A DNA stretch of 64,000 nucleotides from Amycolatopsis sp. GM8. Its GTDB lineage: Bacteria; Actinomycetota; Actinomycetes; Mycobacteriales; Pseudonocardiaceae. Location: positions 124,001-188,000 of the forward strand of contig NZ_JAJKFK010000006.1 of assembly GCF_021653975.1 (NCBI RefSeq). The letters are read 5' to 3'. The translations under genes were made by a program, and so were the position numbers. Below are positions 42,551 through 52,213 of the stretch, one piece after another (the first letter of the stretch is position 1; each line of letters begins with the position of its first letter). The notes under the pieces were generated by a model, which had not been told where the DNA came from, ran no database searches, and saw only the letters and a list, made by a program, of their open reading frames with translations.

Positions 42551-43082
42551 CCAGCAACTCCCGCCACGAGGGGGCTCGGGCGTCGCGGGCGCTGACGACG
42601 GTCACCGGCAGTGGCCAGGTGATCGCGAGGTCCGGATCGTCGTACCGCACGGCGAGATCCTCCGCCGGGTCGTGCGGCCGGTCGATCCGGTAGCACACGT
42701 CCGCGACGTCGGTCAGCGCCTGGAACCCGTGCAGCATCCCCGGCGGCACGTACAGGTGCGCGAACTCCGTGTCGTCGAGCCGGAACTCCAGCCGCGTCCC
42801 GAACGTCGGCGAGGCCGGCCGGATGTCGATCACCGTGTCCAGCACCGCGCCGTGGGCACAGCGCACGAGTTTCGCCTCGCCGTCGCCGGAACGCCCGTGC
42901 ATCCCGCGCACCACACCCAGCCGCGAGCGGGACTGCGAATCCTGGGCGAGCGCGCCCAGTTCGATCCCGTGCTCGCGGGCGATCGCGGCATCGAACGTCC
43001 GCGTGAAGAACCCGCGGTCGTCGTGGTGCGGCTGCGGGGCGAACACGACGACGCCCTCGATCTCGGTCTCGGTCACCTGCAC
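42531..43082 (-). CDS. RmlC-like dTDP-4-dehydrorhamnose 3,5-epimerase family protein
   Basis: 183 aa cupin. Features are DDRGFFTRTFD, QDSQSRSRLGVVRGMHGR (the histidine aligns with the catalytic base of RmlC) and YVPPGMLHGFQAL. It would epimerise a 4-keto-6-deoxy sugar nucleotide. It is the only gene on the opposite strand inside the early glycopolymer block, with its 3' end overlapping the PIG-L gene. GTG 43082 was chosen with AGGAG upstream; a GTG at 43076 is possible. Confidence 0.83.
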   Translation of the reverse strand: MQVTETEIEGVVVFAPQPHHDDRGFFTRTFDAAIAREHGIELGALAQDSQSRSRLGVVRGMHGRSGDGEAKLVRCAHGAVLDTVIDIRPASPTFGTRLEFRLDDTEFAHLYVPPGMLHGFQALTDVADVCYRIDRPHDPAEDLAVRYDDPDLAITWPLPVTVVSARDARAPSWRELLVSLGRA

Positions 43083-43128
43083 GGCTAAGTTGCTCCTGTC
43101 TCCGGTCACCTGATCTTCGGGAGTTCCC

Positions 43129-44199
43129 GTGCCATCTTGCCGGTCCTGTGGCGCGGCCGCGGGCGCGCTGGTCCTCGATCTCGGCGAGCAGGCGCCGTGC
43201 GACCTGTTCCCGCTCGTCACCGACCCCGGTCCAGATCCGGTGTTCCCGCTTCGCATGTGGCTGTGCGGAAGTTGCGGGCTCGCGCAGCTCGTCGAAGATC
43301 CCGGCACCGCCGAGGAACCGGCAGGCATCGAGCCGCGCGCGCTGACCGAGCAGGCCGCCGACGCCGTCCGCGCGCTCACCGAGGCGGGCATCGTGCGGCC
43401 GGGCGCGACGGTCGCCGAGTACGGCAGCCCGCACGGAGGTTCGTGGCTTCCGTTGCTGCGCGCCGAAGGGATGCGCGAAACGGGGGAGCGGGCCGATCTC
43501 GTGCTCGACTGCTTCGGGTTGATGCACGAACCCGATCAGCGAGCGGCGATGGCGGCGCGTGCCGAGCGCGTGGCCCCTGGCGGCGCGCTGCTGATGCAGT
43601 TCCACTCGCTCGCCTCGATCCTCGCCCAGGAACAGTGGAATGCGTTGCGGCACGGGCATTTCGCCTACTACTCGGCGCCCGCCGCGGTCGCCCTCGCCGC
43701 GCCGGCCGGGCTGCGCCCCGGCCGTAGCTGGACGTTCCCGCTCTACGGCGGCACGGTGCTGCTCGAACTGCGCCGCGACGCCACCCCCGACGCCGCCACG
43801 GACGAACTCCTGCGCCGCGAACATGCGGCGGGCGTGACCGACCCCGTCCGGGTCGCCGGGCTCGGGCACGCGGCCGGCGCCGGGGCCCGCCGGTTACGTG
43901 ATCGATTGACCGATTGTGCCGGGTCGGGCCGGCGAGTGGTCGGGTACGGCGCCGCCTCACGGGCCGTCGCACTGCTGCGGCACGCCGGTATCGGTCCGGA
44001 ATTGCTGCCCGAGATAGTAGATATTTCTACCGCCAAGCACGGGCGCCGAATGCCCGCGAGTGCAATTCCGATAGTCGGTCCGGACACCCTGCGCGGCGAT
44101 CTTCCGGACGCCGTCCTGCTGTTCGTGCCCGACCTGCTCGCCGAGGTGCGTGCCGCGTTCCCGGAGCTCGCCGGGCACGCTGAGTGGATCTTGGCATAG
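43129..44199 (+). CDS. C-methyltransferase-like protein with a degenerate SAM site
   Basis: 356 aa. It has the layout of sugar C-methyltransferases (TylCIII/NovU type): an N-terminal zinc module (CRSCGAAAG, LCGSCGLAQL), a central Rossmann region and the C-terminal domain VVGYGAASRAVALLRH. The SAM motif is AEYGSPHGGSW where active enzymes have a pattern like EVASNDGYLL, and the central part is shortened. It may be a non-catalytic partner of the next gene product, or a methyltransferase with an unusual site. Confidence 0.75.
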   Translation: MPSCRSCGAAAGALVLDLGEQAPCDLFPLVTDPGPDPVFPLRMWLCGSCGLAQLVEDPGTAEEPAGIEPRALTEQAADAVRALTEAGIVRPGATVAEYGSPHGGSWLPLLRAEGMRETGERADLVLDCFGLMHEPDQRAAMAARAERVAPGGALLMQFHSLASILAQEQWNALRHGHFAYYSAPAAVALAAPAGLRPGRSWTFPLYGGTVLLELRRDATPDAATDELLRREHAAGVTDPVRVAGLGHAAGAGARRLRDRLTDCAGSGRRVVGYGAASRAVALLRHAGIGPELLPEIVDISTAKHGRRMPASAIPIVGPDTLRGDLPDAVLLFVPDLLAEVRAAFPELAGHAEWILA

Positions 44200-44382
44200 C
44201 GTTCACGCAGGTCAGCTCACACGTCGTGCTGAATCCGGCACGGAGCGCTCTGGCAATCACCCGATAGATGCGGATCGATCACCCAGTTGCGCGTAACACC
44301 AGAGCGTGACAGACCTATAGTCACCATGAACATCAATCAGGCGGGCGGGCCTGAGGAAACGAAACGGGGTGGCGGCGCGATC

Positions 44383-45648
44383 ATGCTTGGCGTCGAGCGG
44401 CTGTCGTGCCGGCTGTGCGGAGACGCCGACCTCGTCAGCGTGGCCGACCTCGGGGCGAGCCCGCCGTGCGAGTCCTTTCTCGCGGCCGCGGAATTGGACG
44501 CGCCCGAATTGACGTATCCGCTGCATTTGCGATTGTGCGCGAATTGTTTTCTCGTGCAACTGCCGCCGTTGCTCGATCCCGACGAGACATTCACCGAGTA
44601 CGCGTATTTCTCGTCATTCTCCAACTCCTGGCTGAAGCACGCCGGGGCATTCGTCACGACGTCCGTCGACCGGCTCGGGCTCGGCGACTCGTCGTTCGTC
44701 GTGGAGGTCGCCAGCAACGACGGGTACCTGCTTCGCAACGTCGTCGGGCGCGGGCTGCGCTGCCTGGGCATCGAGCCGTCGGTCAACGTCGGGCAGGCTG
44801 CGCGCGACGCCGGGGTGCCGACGCTGACGGCGTTCCTCGACGCGGAGACCGGCGCGGCGGTCCGGCGCGAGCACGGGCCCGCGGATCTGGTGGTGGCCAA
44901 CAACGTCTACGCGCACATCCCGGACATCCTGGGCTTCACGCGCGGCCTGAGGGAGCTCGTCGCGGACGACGGCTGGCTCTCCATCGAGGTGCAGCACCTG
45001 CTGACCATGATCGAGCTGACCCAGTACGACACGATCTACCACGAGCATTTCCAGTACTACACGGTGGAAACCGCGCAGCGGGCGCTGAAGACCGCCGGGC
45101 TCGCGGTGGTCGACGTCGAGAAGCTGCCGACGCACGGCGGGTCCATCCGGCTGTGGGCGCGCCCCGAGGCCGTCGCCGGTGAGCCGAGCGAGCGGATGCG
45201 CGCGGTGCTCGCCGAGGAGAAGGCCGCCGGGCTGCACGAGCTGAGCGGGTACGAGGACTTCGCCGCCCGCGTCGACCGGGTCCGGCTCGACCTGCTCGAC
45301 TTCCTGGTCCAGACCAAATGCCGCGGCGAGCGGGTTGTCGGCTATGGCGCGCCGGGCAAGGGAAACACGTTGCTCAACCACTGCGGTATCCGGCCGGACC
45401 TGCTGCCGTACACAGTGGACCGCAACCCCTACAAGCACGGCCGGTACACGCCGGGCACCCGGATCCCGATCGTGGCGCCCGAGCGGATCGCCGAGGACCG
45501 GCCCGACTACGTGCTCGTGCTGCCGTGGAACCTGCGGACCGAGCTGAGCGCGCAGCTCGCGTACATCGCGGACTGGGGCGGCCGGCTCGTGTTCCCCATC
45601 CCGCGGCTCGAGATCGTGTCCCCCGACAGAGAGGCGAGACAAGCATGA
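44383..45648 (+). CDS. Sugar C-methyltransferase-like SAM-dependent enzyme (TylCIII/NovU type)
   Basis: 421 aa from ATG 44383 (ATG 44326 is a possible earlier start, but the 19 extra codons look non-coding). Zinc module CRLCGDAD and LCANCFLVQL, SAM motif VVEVASNDGYLLRNV, active region QHLLTMIELTQYDTIYHEHFQYY, and C-terminal domain VVGYGAPGKGNTLLNHCGI. It should methylate a carbon of a keto-sugar nucleotide, giving a branched sugar. A TATAGT hexamer at 44316-44321 inside a short inverted repeat (44306-44324) may be a local promoter. The next gene overlaps by 4 bases. Confidence 0.85.
   Translation: MLGVERLSCRLCGDADLVSVADLGASPPCESFLAAAELDAPELTYPLHLRLCANCFLVQLPPLLDPDETFTEYAYFSSFSNSWLKHAGAFVTTSVDRLGLGDSSFVVEVASNDGYLLRNVVGRGLRCLGIEPSVNVGQAARDAGVPTLTAFLDAETGAAVRREHGPADLVVANNVYAHIPDILGFTRGLRELVADDGWLSIEVQHLLTMIELTQYDTIYHEHFQYYTVETAQRALKTAGLAVVDVEKLPTHGGSIRLWARPEAVAGEPSERMRAVLAEEKAAGLHELSGYEDFAARVDRVRLDLLDFLVQTKCRGERVVGYGAPGKGNTLLNHCGIRPDLLPYTVDRNPYKHGRYTPGTRIPIVAPERIAEDRPDYVLVLPWNLRTELSAQLAYIADWGGRLVFPIPRLEIVSPDREARQA
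45408..45420. repeat. Imperfect copy of the dispersed palindrome (one mismatch)
   Basis: GTACACAGTGGAC in the C-methyltransferase gene, encoding Tyr-Thr-Val-Asp with ACA for Thr. Confidence 0.4.
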
Positions 45649-46424
45649 AGGTGGTGCTCTTCTGCGGCGGTTACGGCATGCGCATGCGTAACGGCCCCGC
45701 GGACGACGTGCCGAAACCCATGCAGTTGGTCGGTCCGCGACCGCTGCTGTGGCACGTGATGCGCTACTACGCCCATTTCGGGCACAAGGACTTCGTGCTC
45801 TGCCTCGGCTACGGCGCGCGGCACATCAAGGACTTCTTCCTGACCTACACCGAGACCGCGTCGAACGATTTCGTGCTGCGCGGCGGTCAGGTCGAGCTGC
45901 TGTCCACGGACATCAGCGACTGGTCGATCACCTTCGTGCACACCGGGACCGAGTCGACCATCGGCGAGCGGCTGCGCCGGGTCCGCGAGTACGTCGCGGA
46001 CGAGGAGATCTTCCTCGCCAACTACGCCGACGTGCTCACCGACGCCCCGCTGGACGAGATGATCACGAACTTCGCCGCCGCCGACGCGGGCGCTTCGATG
46101 ATGGTGGTGCCGCCGCAGTCCACGTTCCACTGCGTCGAGCTGGACGGGCGGCAGGTGCGTTCGATCAGTTCCGCGAGCCAGCTGCCGGTGTGGGAGAACG
46201 CCGGGTTCTTCGTGCTGCGCCAGGAGGTCTTCGACCACCTGCCGGAGAACGGGGATCTCGTCGAGGACGCCTGCGGCACGCTCGCCGAGAAGGGCCGCCT
46301 GGTCGCGTACCCGTACCGCGGGTTCTGGCAGCCGGCCGACACGTTCAAGGAGCGCGCCGCGCTCGACGCCGCGTACGAAAGCGGCGCGCGGCCGTGGATG
46401 CTGTGGGAAAGGGCGGCGGCATGA
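45645..46424 (+). CDS. Sugar-1-phosphate nucleotidyltransferase (glucose-1-phosphate cytidylyltransferase-like)
   Basis: 259 aa. The signature [11 protein letters not shown] with [26 protein letters not shown] and [18 protein letters not shown] resembles RfbF, which makes CDP-glucose. It would supply the activated sugar used by the epimerase and methyltransferase genes around it. It overlaps the genes on both sides (ATGA). A CDP-glucose 4,6-dehydratase gene is not present in the window. Confidence 0.84.
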   Translation: MKVVLFCGGYGMRMRNGPADDVPKPMQLVGPRPLLWHVMRYYAHFGHKDFVLCLGYGARHIKDFFLTYTETASNDFVLRGGQVELLSTDISDWSITFVHTGTESTIGERLRRVREYVADEEIFLANYADVLTDAPLDEMITNFAAADAGASMMVVPPQSTFHCVELDGRQVRSISSASQLPVWENAGFFVLRQEVFDHLPENGDLVEDACGTLAEKGRLVAYPYRGFWQPADTFKERAALDAAYESGARPWMLWERAAA

Positions 46425-47446
46425 AGGTTCTGCTGACCGGGCACCAGGGTTATCTCGGCTCGGTGATGGCGCCGGTGCTGCGTGCCGCGGGGCACGAGGT
46501 CGCCGGGCTCGACTCGGGGCTGTTCGCGGAATGCGTGCTCGGGCCGAAGCCGGACGACCCGCCCGGCGAGCCCGTGGACCTCCGTGACGTCACCGCCGAC
46601 CGGGTCGCCGGCTTCGACGCGGTGATCCACCTCGCCGCGCTGTCCAACGACCCGCTCGGCTCGCTCCGCCCAGAGCTGACCTACGACATCAACCACGCCG
46701 CGTCGGTCCGCCTCGCCAGGCTCGCCAAGGACGCCGGGGTCCGCCGCTTCCTTTACGCCTCAACGTGTTCGGTGTACGGCGCGGCGGGGGAGGACCTCGT
46801 CGGCGAGGACGCGCCGCTGCGGCCGGTGACCCCGTACGCCGAGTCCAAGGTGCGGGTCGAGGACGACCTGCACGAGCTGGCCGGCGACTCGTTCAGCCCG
46901 GTCTACCTGCGCAACGCGACCGCGTTCGGCTTCTCGCCCCGGCCGCGCGCGGACATCGTGCTCAACAACCTGGTGGGCCACGCGGTGCTCACCGGCGAGG
47001 TGCGGGTACTGTCCGATGGCACGCCGTGGCGCCCGCTCGTGCACGTGCTCGACATCGCGGCGGCCTTCACCGAGGCACTCGCCGCACCCGTGGACGCGGT
47101 GCACGACACCGCGTTCAACGTCGGCACCGAGGTCAACAACCTGACGGTGCGCCAGATCGCCGAAGCCGTGGCGGACGCGGTGCCGGACTCGAAACTGCTG
47201 ATCACCGGCGAATCCGGGCCCGACCCCCGGTCCTACCGGGTGGACTTCTCGCGCATCCGGGCCGCGCTGCCCGGGTTCGAAGCCGCCTGGACGGTGCCGG
47301 CGGGCGCCCGCGAACTCGCCGACGCCTACACCCGGCACGGGCTGACCGCCGAGGCCTTCGAACAGCGGTACACCCGGCTCGCTCACCTGCGCGGACAGCA
47401 GGATCGTGGACTGCTGGCACAAGATCTGCGGCTCAGCGGAACCTGA
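46421..47446 (+). CDS. NAD-dependent sugar epimerase/dehydratase (extended SDR)
   Basis: 341 aa. Cofactor site [22 protein letters not shown], catalytic STCSVYG with YAESK, and substrate region [15 protein letters not shown]. Extended SDRs epimerise or dehydrate nucleotide sugars. It overlaps the nucleotidyltransferase gene by 4 bases, so the two probably act in sequence on one sugar. Confidence 0.87.
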   Translation: MKVLLTGHQGYLGSVMAPVLRAAGHEVAGLDSGLFAECVLGPKPDDPPGEPVDLRDVTADRVAGFDAVIHLAALSNDPLGSLRPELTYDINHAASVRLARLAKDAGVRRFLYASTCSVYGAAGEDLVGEDAPLRPVTPYAESKVRVEDDLHELAGDSFSPVYLRNATAFGFSPRPRADIVLNNLVGHAVLTGEVRVLSDGTPWRPLVHVLDIAAAFTEALAAPVDAVHDTAFNVGTEVNNLTVRQIAEAVADAVPDSKLLITGESGPDPRSYRVDFSRIRAALPGFEAAWTVPAGARELADAYTRHGLTAEAFEQRYTRLAHLRGQQDRGLLAQDLRLSGT

Positions 47447-47516
47447 TCGCCCGCGAAGCGTCTGACCAATATCCCCCTCCCCGAAATCTCCCCCGGCCCC
47501 CGTGAGGAACCAGCGC

Positions 47517-48425
47517 GTGACGATCACCGAGTCCCCGCGTAGCGTCACCGGCGCGCAGCAGCCCGAGTTCGAGAACCTCGGCGACGCGATCGCCCGCGCC
47601 GCCCGGCACATCCCGAAGCGCCGTCTCGAACCCGACGTCACCATCGTCGTCCCGGCCAAGAACGAGGCCGCGAACCTGCGTGTCGTGCTGCCCGAGCTGC
47701 CCCGGGTGCACGAGGTCATCGTGGTCGACGGGCATTCCGGGGACGACACGCTGCAGGCCGCGCACGAGGCGCTGCCCGGGGTCCGAGTCATCCAGCAGAC
47801 CCGCCGTGGCAAGGGGAACGCGCTCGCGTGCGGGTTCCAGGCCGCCTCCGGTGACCTGATCGTCATGTTCGACGCCGACGGCTCCGCGGACCCGGCCGAG
47901 ATCGCCCGGTTCGTCGACGCGCTCGTCGGCGGTGCGGATTTCGCAAAGGGCACCCGGTTCGCCCCCGGCGGCGGCAGCCACGACATCACGGCGCTGCGCG
48001 CGGCAGGCAACTCGGGGCTGAACCGGTTGTCCAACACGCTGTTCTCCGGCGGGTTCACGGATCTGTGCTACGGCTACAACGCGTTCTGGCGGGACCTCGT
48101 GCCACGCCTGGCGCTGCCGCCGGTGTTCGCGCCGCCGGAGCCGGACATGCTGTGGGGCGACGGGTTCGAGATCGAGACCGTGATCAACTGCCGGGCCGCC
48201 GCACTCGGCCTGTGGATCACCGAGGTGCCGAGCGTCGAGCGCAAGCGCATCTACGGCGAGACGAACCTGCGCACGTTCACCGACGGCGGGCGCGTGCTGC
48301 GCACCCTCGTCGCGGAGTGGCAGCGCGTCGGCCGCCAGCGCCGTACCCGCCGGTTCGGCGAGTTCACCCCGGCCACGTTGCCGCAGGCGGCCGAAAGAGT
48401 GATCGAAAGAGCAGAAAGAGCATGA
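47517..48425 (+). CDS. GT2 glycosyltransferase (dolichyl-phosphate mannose synthase-like)
   Basis: 302 aa. VTIVVPAKNEAANL, DxD-type motif MFDADGSADPAEI and the GDGFEIETVINC acceptor-side motif. There are no clear membrane segments. It resembles DPM-type enzymes that load a lipid carrier or transfer from a nucleotide sugar. GTG 47517 was chosen because GAGGA lies 8 bases upstream; GTG 47502 lacks a site. The 3' end overlaps the next gene by 4 bases. Confidence 0.87.
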   Translation: MTITESPRSVTGAQQPEFENLGDAIARAARHIPKRRLEPDVTIVVPAKNEAANLRVVLPELPRVHEVIVVDGHSGDDTLQAAHEALPGVRVIQQTRRGKGNALACGFQAASGDLIVMFDADGSADPAEIARFVDALVGGADFAKGTRFAPGGGSHDITALRAAGNSGLNRLSNTLFSGGFTDLCYGYNAFWRDLVPRLALPPVFAPPEPDMLWGDGFEIETVINCRAAALGLWITEVPSVERKRIYGETNLRTFTDGGRVLRTLVAEWQRVGRQRRTRRFGEFTPATLPQAAERVIERAERA

Positions 48426-50593
48426 CCGACACCGATCCCGCCACCACGGTGGTGATCTGCGCGTACACCGAGCGGCGCTGGGACGACCTGGTCGCCGCCG
48501 TGGCGGGAGTGCGGGCGCAGACCGCGCCGGTGGCCGAGATCATCCTTGTGATCGACCACAACCCGGAGCTCGAACAGCGCGCCGCGGCCGGGTTCTCCGG
48601 CGTGCTCGTGGTGCCGAACACGGGACGGCGCGGGCTTTCCGGAGCGCGCAACACCGCGATCGAACTCGCCAAGGGCGACGTGCTCGCGTTCCTCGACGAC
48701 GACGCCGTGCCCGAACCGGACTGGCTCGAGCAGTTGCTCGACGGCTACCGGGACCCGCGGGTGCTCGCCGTCGGCGGGGCCGCGCGCCCGGTGTGGCCGG
48801 ACGGCGAGCGCTCGCGGCTGCTGCCCGCGCGCGGGGCGGGCACCGGCGAGCTGGACTGGGTCGTCGGCTGCACCTACACCGGCCAGCCGGTGACCGACAC
48901 CCCGGTGCGGAACCTGATGGGCTGCAACATGTCCTTCCGGCGTGAGGCGTTCCAGCTGGCCGGGCTGTTCACCGAGGATCTCGGCCGGGTCGGGCGCACG
49001 CCGCTGGGCTGCGAGGAGACCGAGCTGTGCATCCGGCTGGAGCAGGCCTCGCCGGGCGCGCTGATCGTGTTCCGGCCCTCGTCGGTGGTGCGCCACCGGG
49101 TCACGCCCGACCGGCTGACCTGGCGCTACCTGCGTCGTCGCGGCTGGGGTGAGGGGATCTCGAAGGCGCTGGTCTCGCGGTCGGTCGGGGCGGACGCGGC
49201 GCTGTCCACCGAACGCGATTACCTCCGCCGGGTCATCCCGGCCGCCGTGCTGCGTGAGTTCGGGAACTCGTTGCGCGGCAAGGGTTTCTCGGGGTTGGTC
49301 GCGCTGTTCGTCGTGGTGGGCGCGACCGCGGCCGGGTACGCGCGCGGCAAGCTGACCCGGCAGCGGCTGCGGATCCGGGTCAGCACCCCGAAACTCGTGC
49401 ACGGCCCGATCCATGTGGCCACTGTGGACATTCGGGATATGCCCGCGCGGCTGCAGGTCCCGTCGCGCGCGGTCGGGCACTATCGCGCGGCGCAGGTACT
49501 GGTGCGCGACGGCGAGCGCACGCTGGACGTGGTGCTGCTGCCGGTGCACCGCGGCGCGGTCCGGCTCGACCTGATCGGCATCGGAACCCCCGCGGTGGCA
49601 CCGAAACCGGAGTTCGAACGGCCGCTGATCAGCGTCGTGATCCCGACCGCGCACCGCAAGGACCAGGCCGTCGAAAGCGTGCGCGCCGCGCTCGCCGCGG
49701 GCTATCCCCGGCTGGAAATCCTGGTGGTGGACAACTTCCCGGCCGAGCCGGACGGGGACGACCGGCTGCGCGGCGAGGTCGAGCGGCTCGGCGCGCGCTA
49801 CCTGGTCGAGCCGCGCAAGGGCGTGAGCACCGCGCGCAACACCGGTGCGGTGGCGAGCACCGGCGAGTTCATCGCGTTCCTCGACGAGAACATCAGCGTC
49901 GAACCCGGCTGGTTCGACGCGGTCGCCGAGGAGTTCGTCGCAGACCCGGACGTCGGCTGCGTGACCGCGATGGTGCTGCCGGCGAGCCTGGAGACCGACG
50001 CCGAGGTGCTCTTCGAGCGGCTCAAGGGCTACAGCCACACCGTCCGCCGCCAGCGGCTGGACCGCGAGACCGTGCGCGAGGACCCGCTGTACCCGCTGTC
50101 GATGGCGCGCTACGGCCCCGGCAGCTGCACGACGTGGCGCCGCTCGACGTTCGAGGGACTGCGCGGGTTCGACCCGTTGCTGGGCGCGGGCACGCCGGCG
50201 ATGTCGGGGGAGGACCTGGACCTGTTCGTCCGCCTCGCCCGCGCCCGCGGCACGGTCGTCTACACCCCGCACGCGGTCGCCCGGCACACGCACCGCGCGG
50301 ACTGGCTGGAGCTGCGCGAGCAGATGCGCGGCTACGGCGTCGGGCTCTCCGCGATGCTGCTGCTGTCGGTGGTGCGACGGCCGATCGGGGTGTTCTCGAT
50401 CATCCGCCGCGTCCCGCGCGGGATGGCGCGGCTCGCGTCGCGGACACCCGAGCTGCCGCTGTCGGATCGTGCGGCCCGTTCGCGGCTGCGCCAGCTGCGC
50501 CGCGACGAGCGGTACGGCATGCTCGACGGCCCGCTCGCACTGGCGAGGGCATGGAAACGGCACCGGCTGGATGCACGGTCACGCCCCCGGTAG
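48422..50593 (+). CDS. Large protein with two GT2 glycosyltransferase domains
   Basis: 723 aa. Domain 1 (about 8-290) has TTVVICAYTERRWDDL and FLDDDAVPEPDW; domain 2 (about 400-690) has LISVVIPTAHRKDQAV and FLDENISVEPGWF. They are joined by a helical segment and a short beta-rich stretch. The metal-binding DxD of domain 1 is DDD, while domain 2 has DEN, so its metal site is altered. It could add two sugars in turn, or one domain may be non-catalytic. ATG 48422 overlaps the previous stop. Confidence 0.85.
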   Translation: MTDTDPATTVVICAYTERRWDDLVAAVAGVRAQTAPVAEIILVIDHNPELEQRAAAGFSGVLVVPNTGRRGLSGARNTAIELAKGDVLAFLDDDAVPEPDWLEQLLDGYRDPRVLAVGGAARPVWPDGERSRLLPARGAGTGELDWVVGCTYTGQPVTDTPVRNLMGCNMSFRREAFQLAGLFTEDLGRVGRTPLGCEETELCIRLEQASPGALIVFRPSSVVRHRVTPDRLTWRYLRRRGWGEGISKALVSRSVGADAALSTERDYLRRVIPAAVLREFGNSLRGKGFSGLVALFVVVGATAAGYARGKLTRQRLRIRVSTPKLVHGPIHVATVDIRDMPARLQVPSRAVGHYRAAQVLVRDGERTLDVVLLPVHRGAVRLDLIGIGTPAVAPKPEFERPLISVVIPTAHRKDQAVESVRAALAAGYPRLEILVVDNFPAEPDGDDRLRGEVERLGARYLVEPRKGVSTARNTGAVASTGEFIAFLDENISVEPGWFDAVAEEFVADPDVGCVTAMVLPASLETDAEVLFERLKGYSHTVRRQRLDRETVREDPLYPLSMARYGPGSCTTWRRSTFEGLRGFDPLLGAGTPAMSGEDLDLFVRLARARGTVVYTPHAVARHTHRADWLELREQMRGYGVGLSAMLLLSVVRRPIGVFSIIRRVPRGMARLASRTPELPLSDRAARSRLRQLRRDERYGMLDGPLALARAWKRHRLDARSRPR
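49417..49429. repeat. Imperfect copy of the dispersed palindrome (one mismatch)
   Basis: GGCCACTGTGGAC inside the double-GT2 gene, encoding Ala-Thr-Val-Asp with ACT for Thr. Confidence 0.4.
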
Positions 50594-50627
50594 AGAATTG
50601 CCGTCGCGTTCGAACGGAAGGGTGGCA

Positions 50628-50984
50628 GTGACCGAGCAGCTCAGGATCCGCCGATTCACGGCGTACGGCCTGCTCGGTGTCTGTTTCGTGACCGTGCTCC
50701 TGATCGTGCTGGATCTGGACAGCCCGATCCGGACGATCGCGGTGCTGCTGTTCGTCGGCACCGCGCCGGGCTGGGCGCTGATCTCCTACGTCAACGTGCG
50801 GCACCTGTCGGTCACCTGGATCAGCGCGGTCGGGCTGTCGCTGTCGGTCGGGCTGATCGTGGCGCAGATGCTCGTGCTGACCCATCAGTGGCATCCGGAG
50901 GCGGCGGTGGTCGGGATGGCGATCGCGACGGCGGCGCTGCTGGTGCACCACGTGCTGCGCAGCCGCCCGCGGAGCGTGTCGTGA
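50628..50984 (+). CDS. Small membrane protein
   Basis: 118 aa from GTG 50628 (GGAAGGG upstream; GTG 50622 possible). Three or four hydrophobic segments (RFTAYGLLGVCFVTVLLIVL, TIAVLLFVGTAPGWALISY, VGLSLSVGLIVAQMLVL, and one near the C-terminus). No family is recognised. It overlaps the flippase gene by 4 bases, so it is likely an accessory membrane component of polymer assembly. Confidence 0.75.
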   Translation: MTEQLRIRRFTAYGLLGVCFVTVLLIVLDLDSPIRTIAVLLFVGTAPGWALISYVNVRHLSVTWISAVGLSLSVGLIVAQMLVLTHQWHPEAAVVGMAIATAALLVHHVLRSRPRSVS

Positions 50985-52213
50985 CCCAGACGAAGCCCGG
51001 GCGCGCGGGCAAGGGAATGGTGGCCGACGGGCTCGCGCTGTCGGCCAGTGCCGGGATCACCGCGGTCGCCGGGATGGTCGGCTGGGTGCTCGCCGCGCGC
51101 CTGCTGCCCGCGGCCGAGGTCGGCGACACGTCCGCGTTCGTGTCCGGGTTCCTGCTCATCGCCGGGGTGGCCGAACTCGGCCTCGGCCCGGCGATCCTGC
51201 GCTGGCTTCCCCGGTCCGGCGCGAAGAACCGGCGGCTGCTCGCCCGCGGTTATCTCGCGGTGCTCCTCGGCGGGCTGGCCGGGTCGGCGGTGTTCGTGCT
51301 GGTGCCCGCGGGCGCCGACGTGGTGCATCGGCTGCCGGCCGGGGTGCTGCTGTTCGTGCCCGCCGCGGTCGGCTGGACGCTGTTCCAGTTCCAGGACGCG
51401 GTGCTCACCGGGCTCGGCCAGGCGCGCTGGGTCCCGGTGGAGAACGGGTCGTTCAGCGTGCTGCGGCTGGCTCTGCTGGGCGCGCTCGCGCCGGTCGTCG
51501 GCTCGCTCGGGCTGGTGCTGTCCTGGATGGTGCCGACCGTGCTCGGTGTCGTCGTCGTGACAGTGCTGGTGTTCCGCCGGGTGCGCCCCGGTGCCGGGCC
51601 GGGCGAGCTGCCGGACCGGCGGGAGGTCGTGCGGCTGCTCGCCCCGACCTACCCCGCGACCGTGTGCGTCGTCGTGCTGTACAACCTGGTGCCGCTGATC
51701 ATCCTGCACCGCTTCGGCGCCGAGGCGAACGCGGTCTTCTTCGTGGTCTGGACCGCGATCAACGCGCTCGACGTGGCCGCCACCGCGTTCGTGAACCCGC
51801 TCGTCGTGCGCCTGTCCGCCGAGCCGGAGCACGCGCGGAGCCTGGTGCGGGGCGCCGGCGGGCGGCTGTTCCTCGTGTTCGCGCCGGTCCTGCTGATCGG
51901 TGGTGTGCTCGCCGGGCTGCTGCTGGCGATCTTCGGCCGGGACTACACCCAGGGCACCGACCTGCTCCGGATCCTGCTCGCCGCCCAGCTGCCGCGGCTG
52001 GCCGTCGTGCTCGCGGTCGGGGTGCACCTGGCGGCGGGCCGGGGCCTGGGCGTCGCCGCCCTGCACGCGGTCACCGCGCTGGCCGCCGTGGTGCTGGCGC
52101 TGGTGATGCCGAGCCAGCTCACGTTCGGCATCGGAATGCTTGTCGCGCAAGGTGTTCTCGCCGTCGTGGTGCTCGCCGACCTGCGTACCCGGCTGCCGGG
52201 GGCCCGCTCGTGA
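50981..52213 (+). CDS. Polysaccharide flippase (MOP/Wzx-like)
   Basis: 410 aa with about 12 membrane segments. It has the start typical of Wzx-like exporters (GLALSASAGITAVAGMVGWVLAA), VAELGLGPAILRWLP, and PTYPATVCVVVLYNLVPLIIL. It would move undecaprenyl-linked repeat units across the membrane. GTG 50981 and the next GTG 52210 both overlap neighbouring stops (GTGA). Confidence 0.85.
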   Translation: MTQTKPGRAGKGMVADGLALSASAGITAVAGMVGWVLAARLLPAAEVGDTSAFVSGFLLIAGVAELGLGPAILRWLPRSGAKNRRLLARGYLAVLLGGLAGSAVFVLVPAGADVVHRLPAGVLLFVPAAVGWTLFQFQDAVLTGLGQARWVPVENGSFSVLRLALLGALAPVVGSLGLVLSWMVPTVLGVVVVTVLVFRRVRPGAGPGELPDRREVVRLLAPTYPATVCVVVLYNLVPLIILHRFGAEANAVFFVVWTAINALDVAATAFVNPLVVRLSAEPEHARSLVRGAGGRLFLVFAPVLLIGGVLAGLLLAIFGRDYTQGTDLLRILLAAQLPRLAVVLAVGVHLAAGRGLGVAALHAVTALAAVVLALVMPSQLTFGIGMLVAQGVLAVVVLADLRTRLPGARS

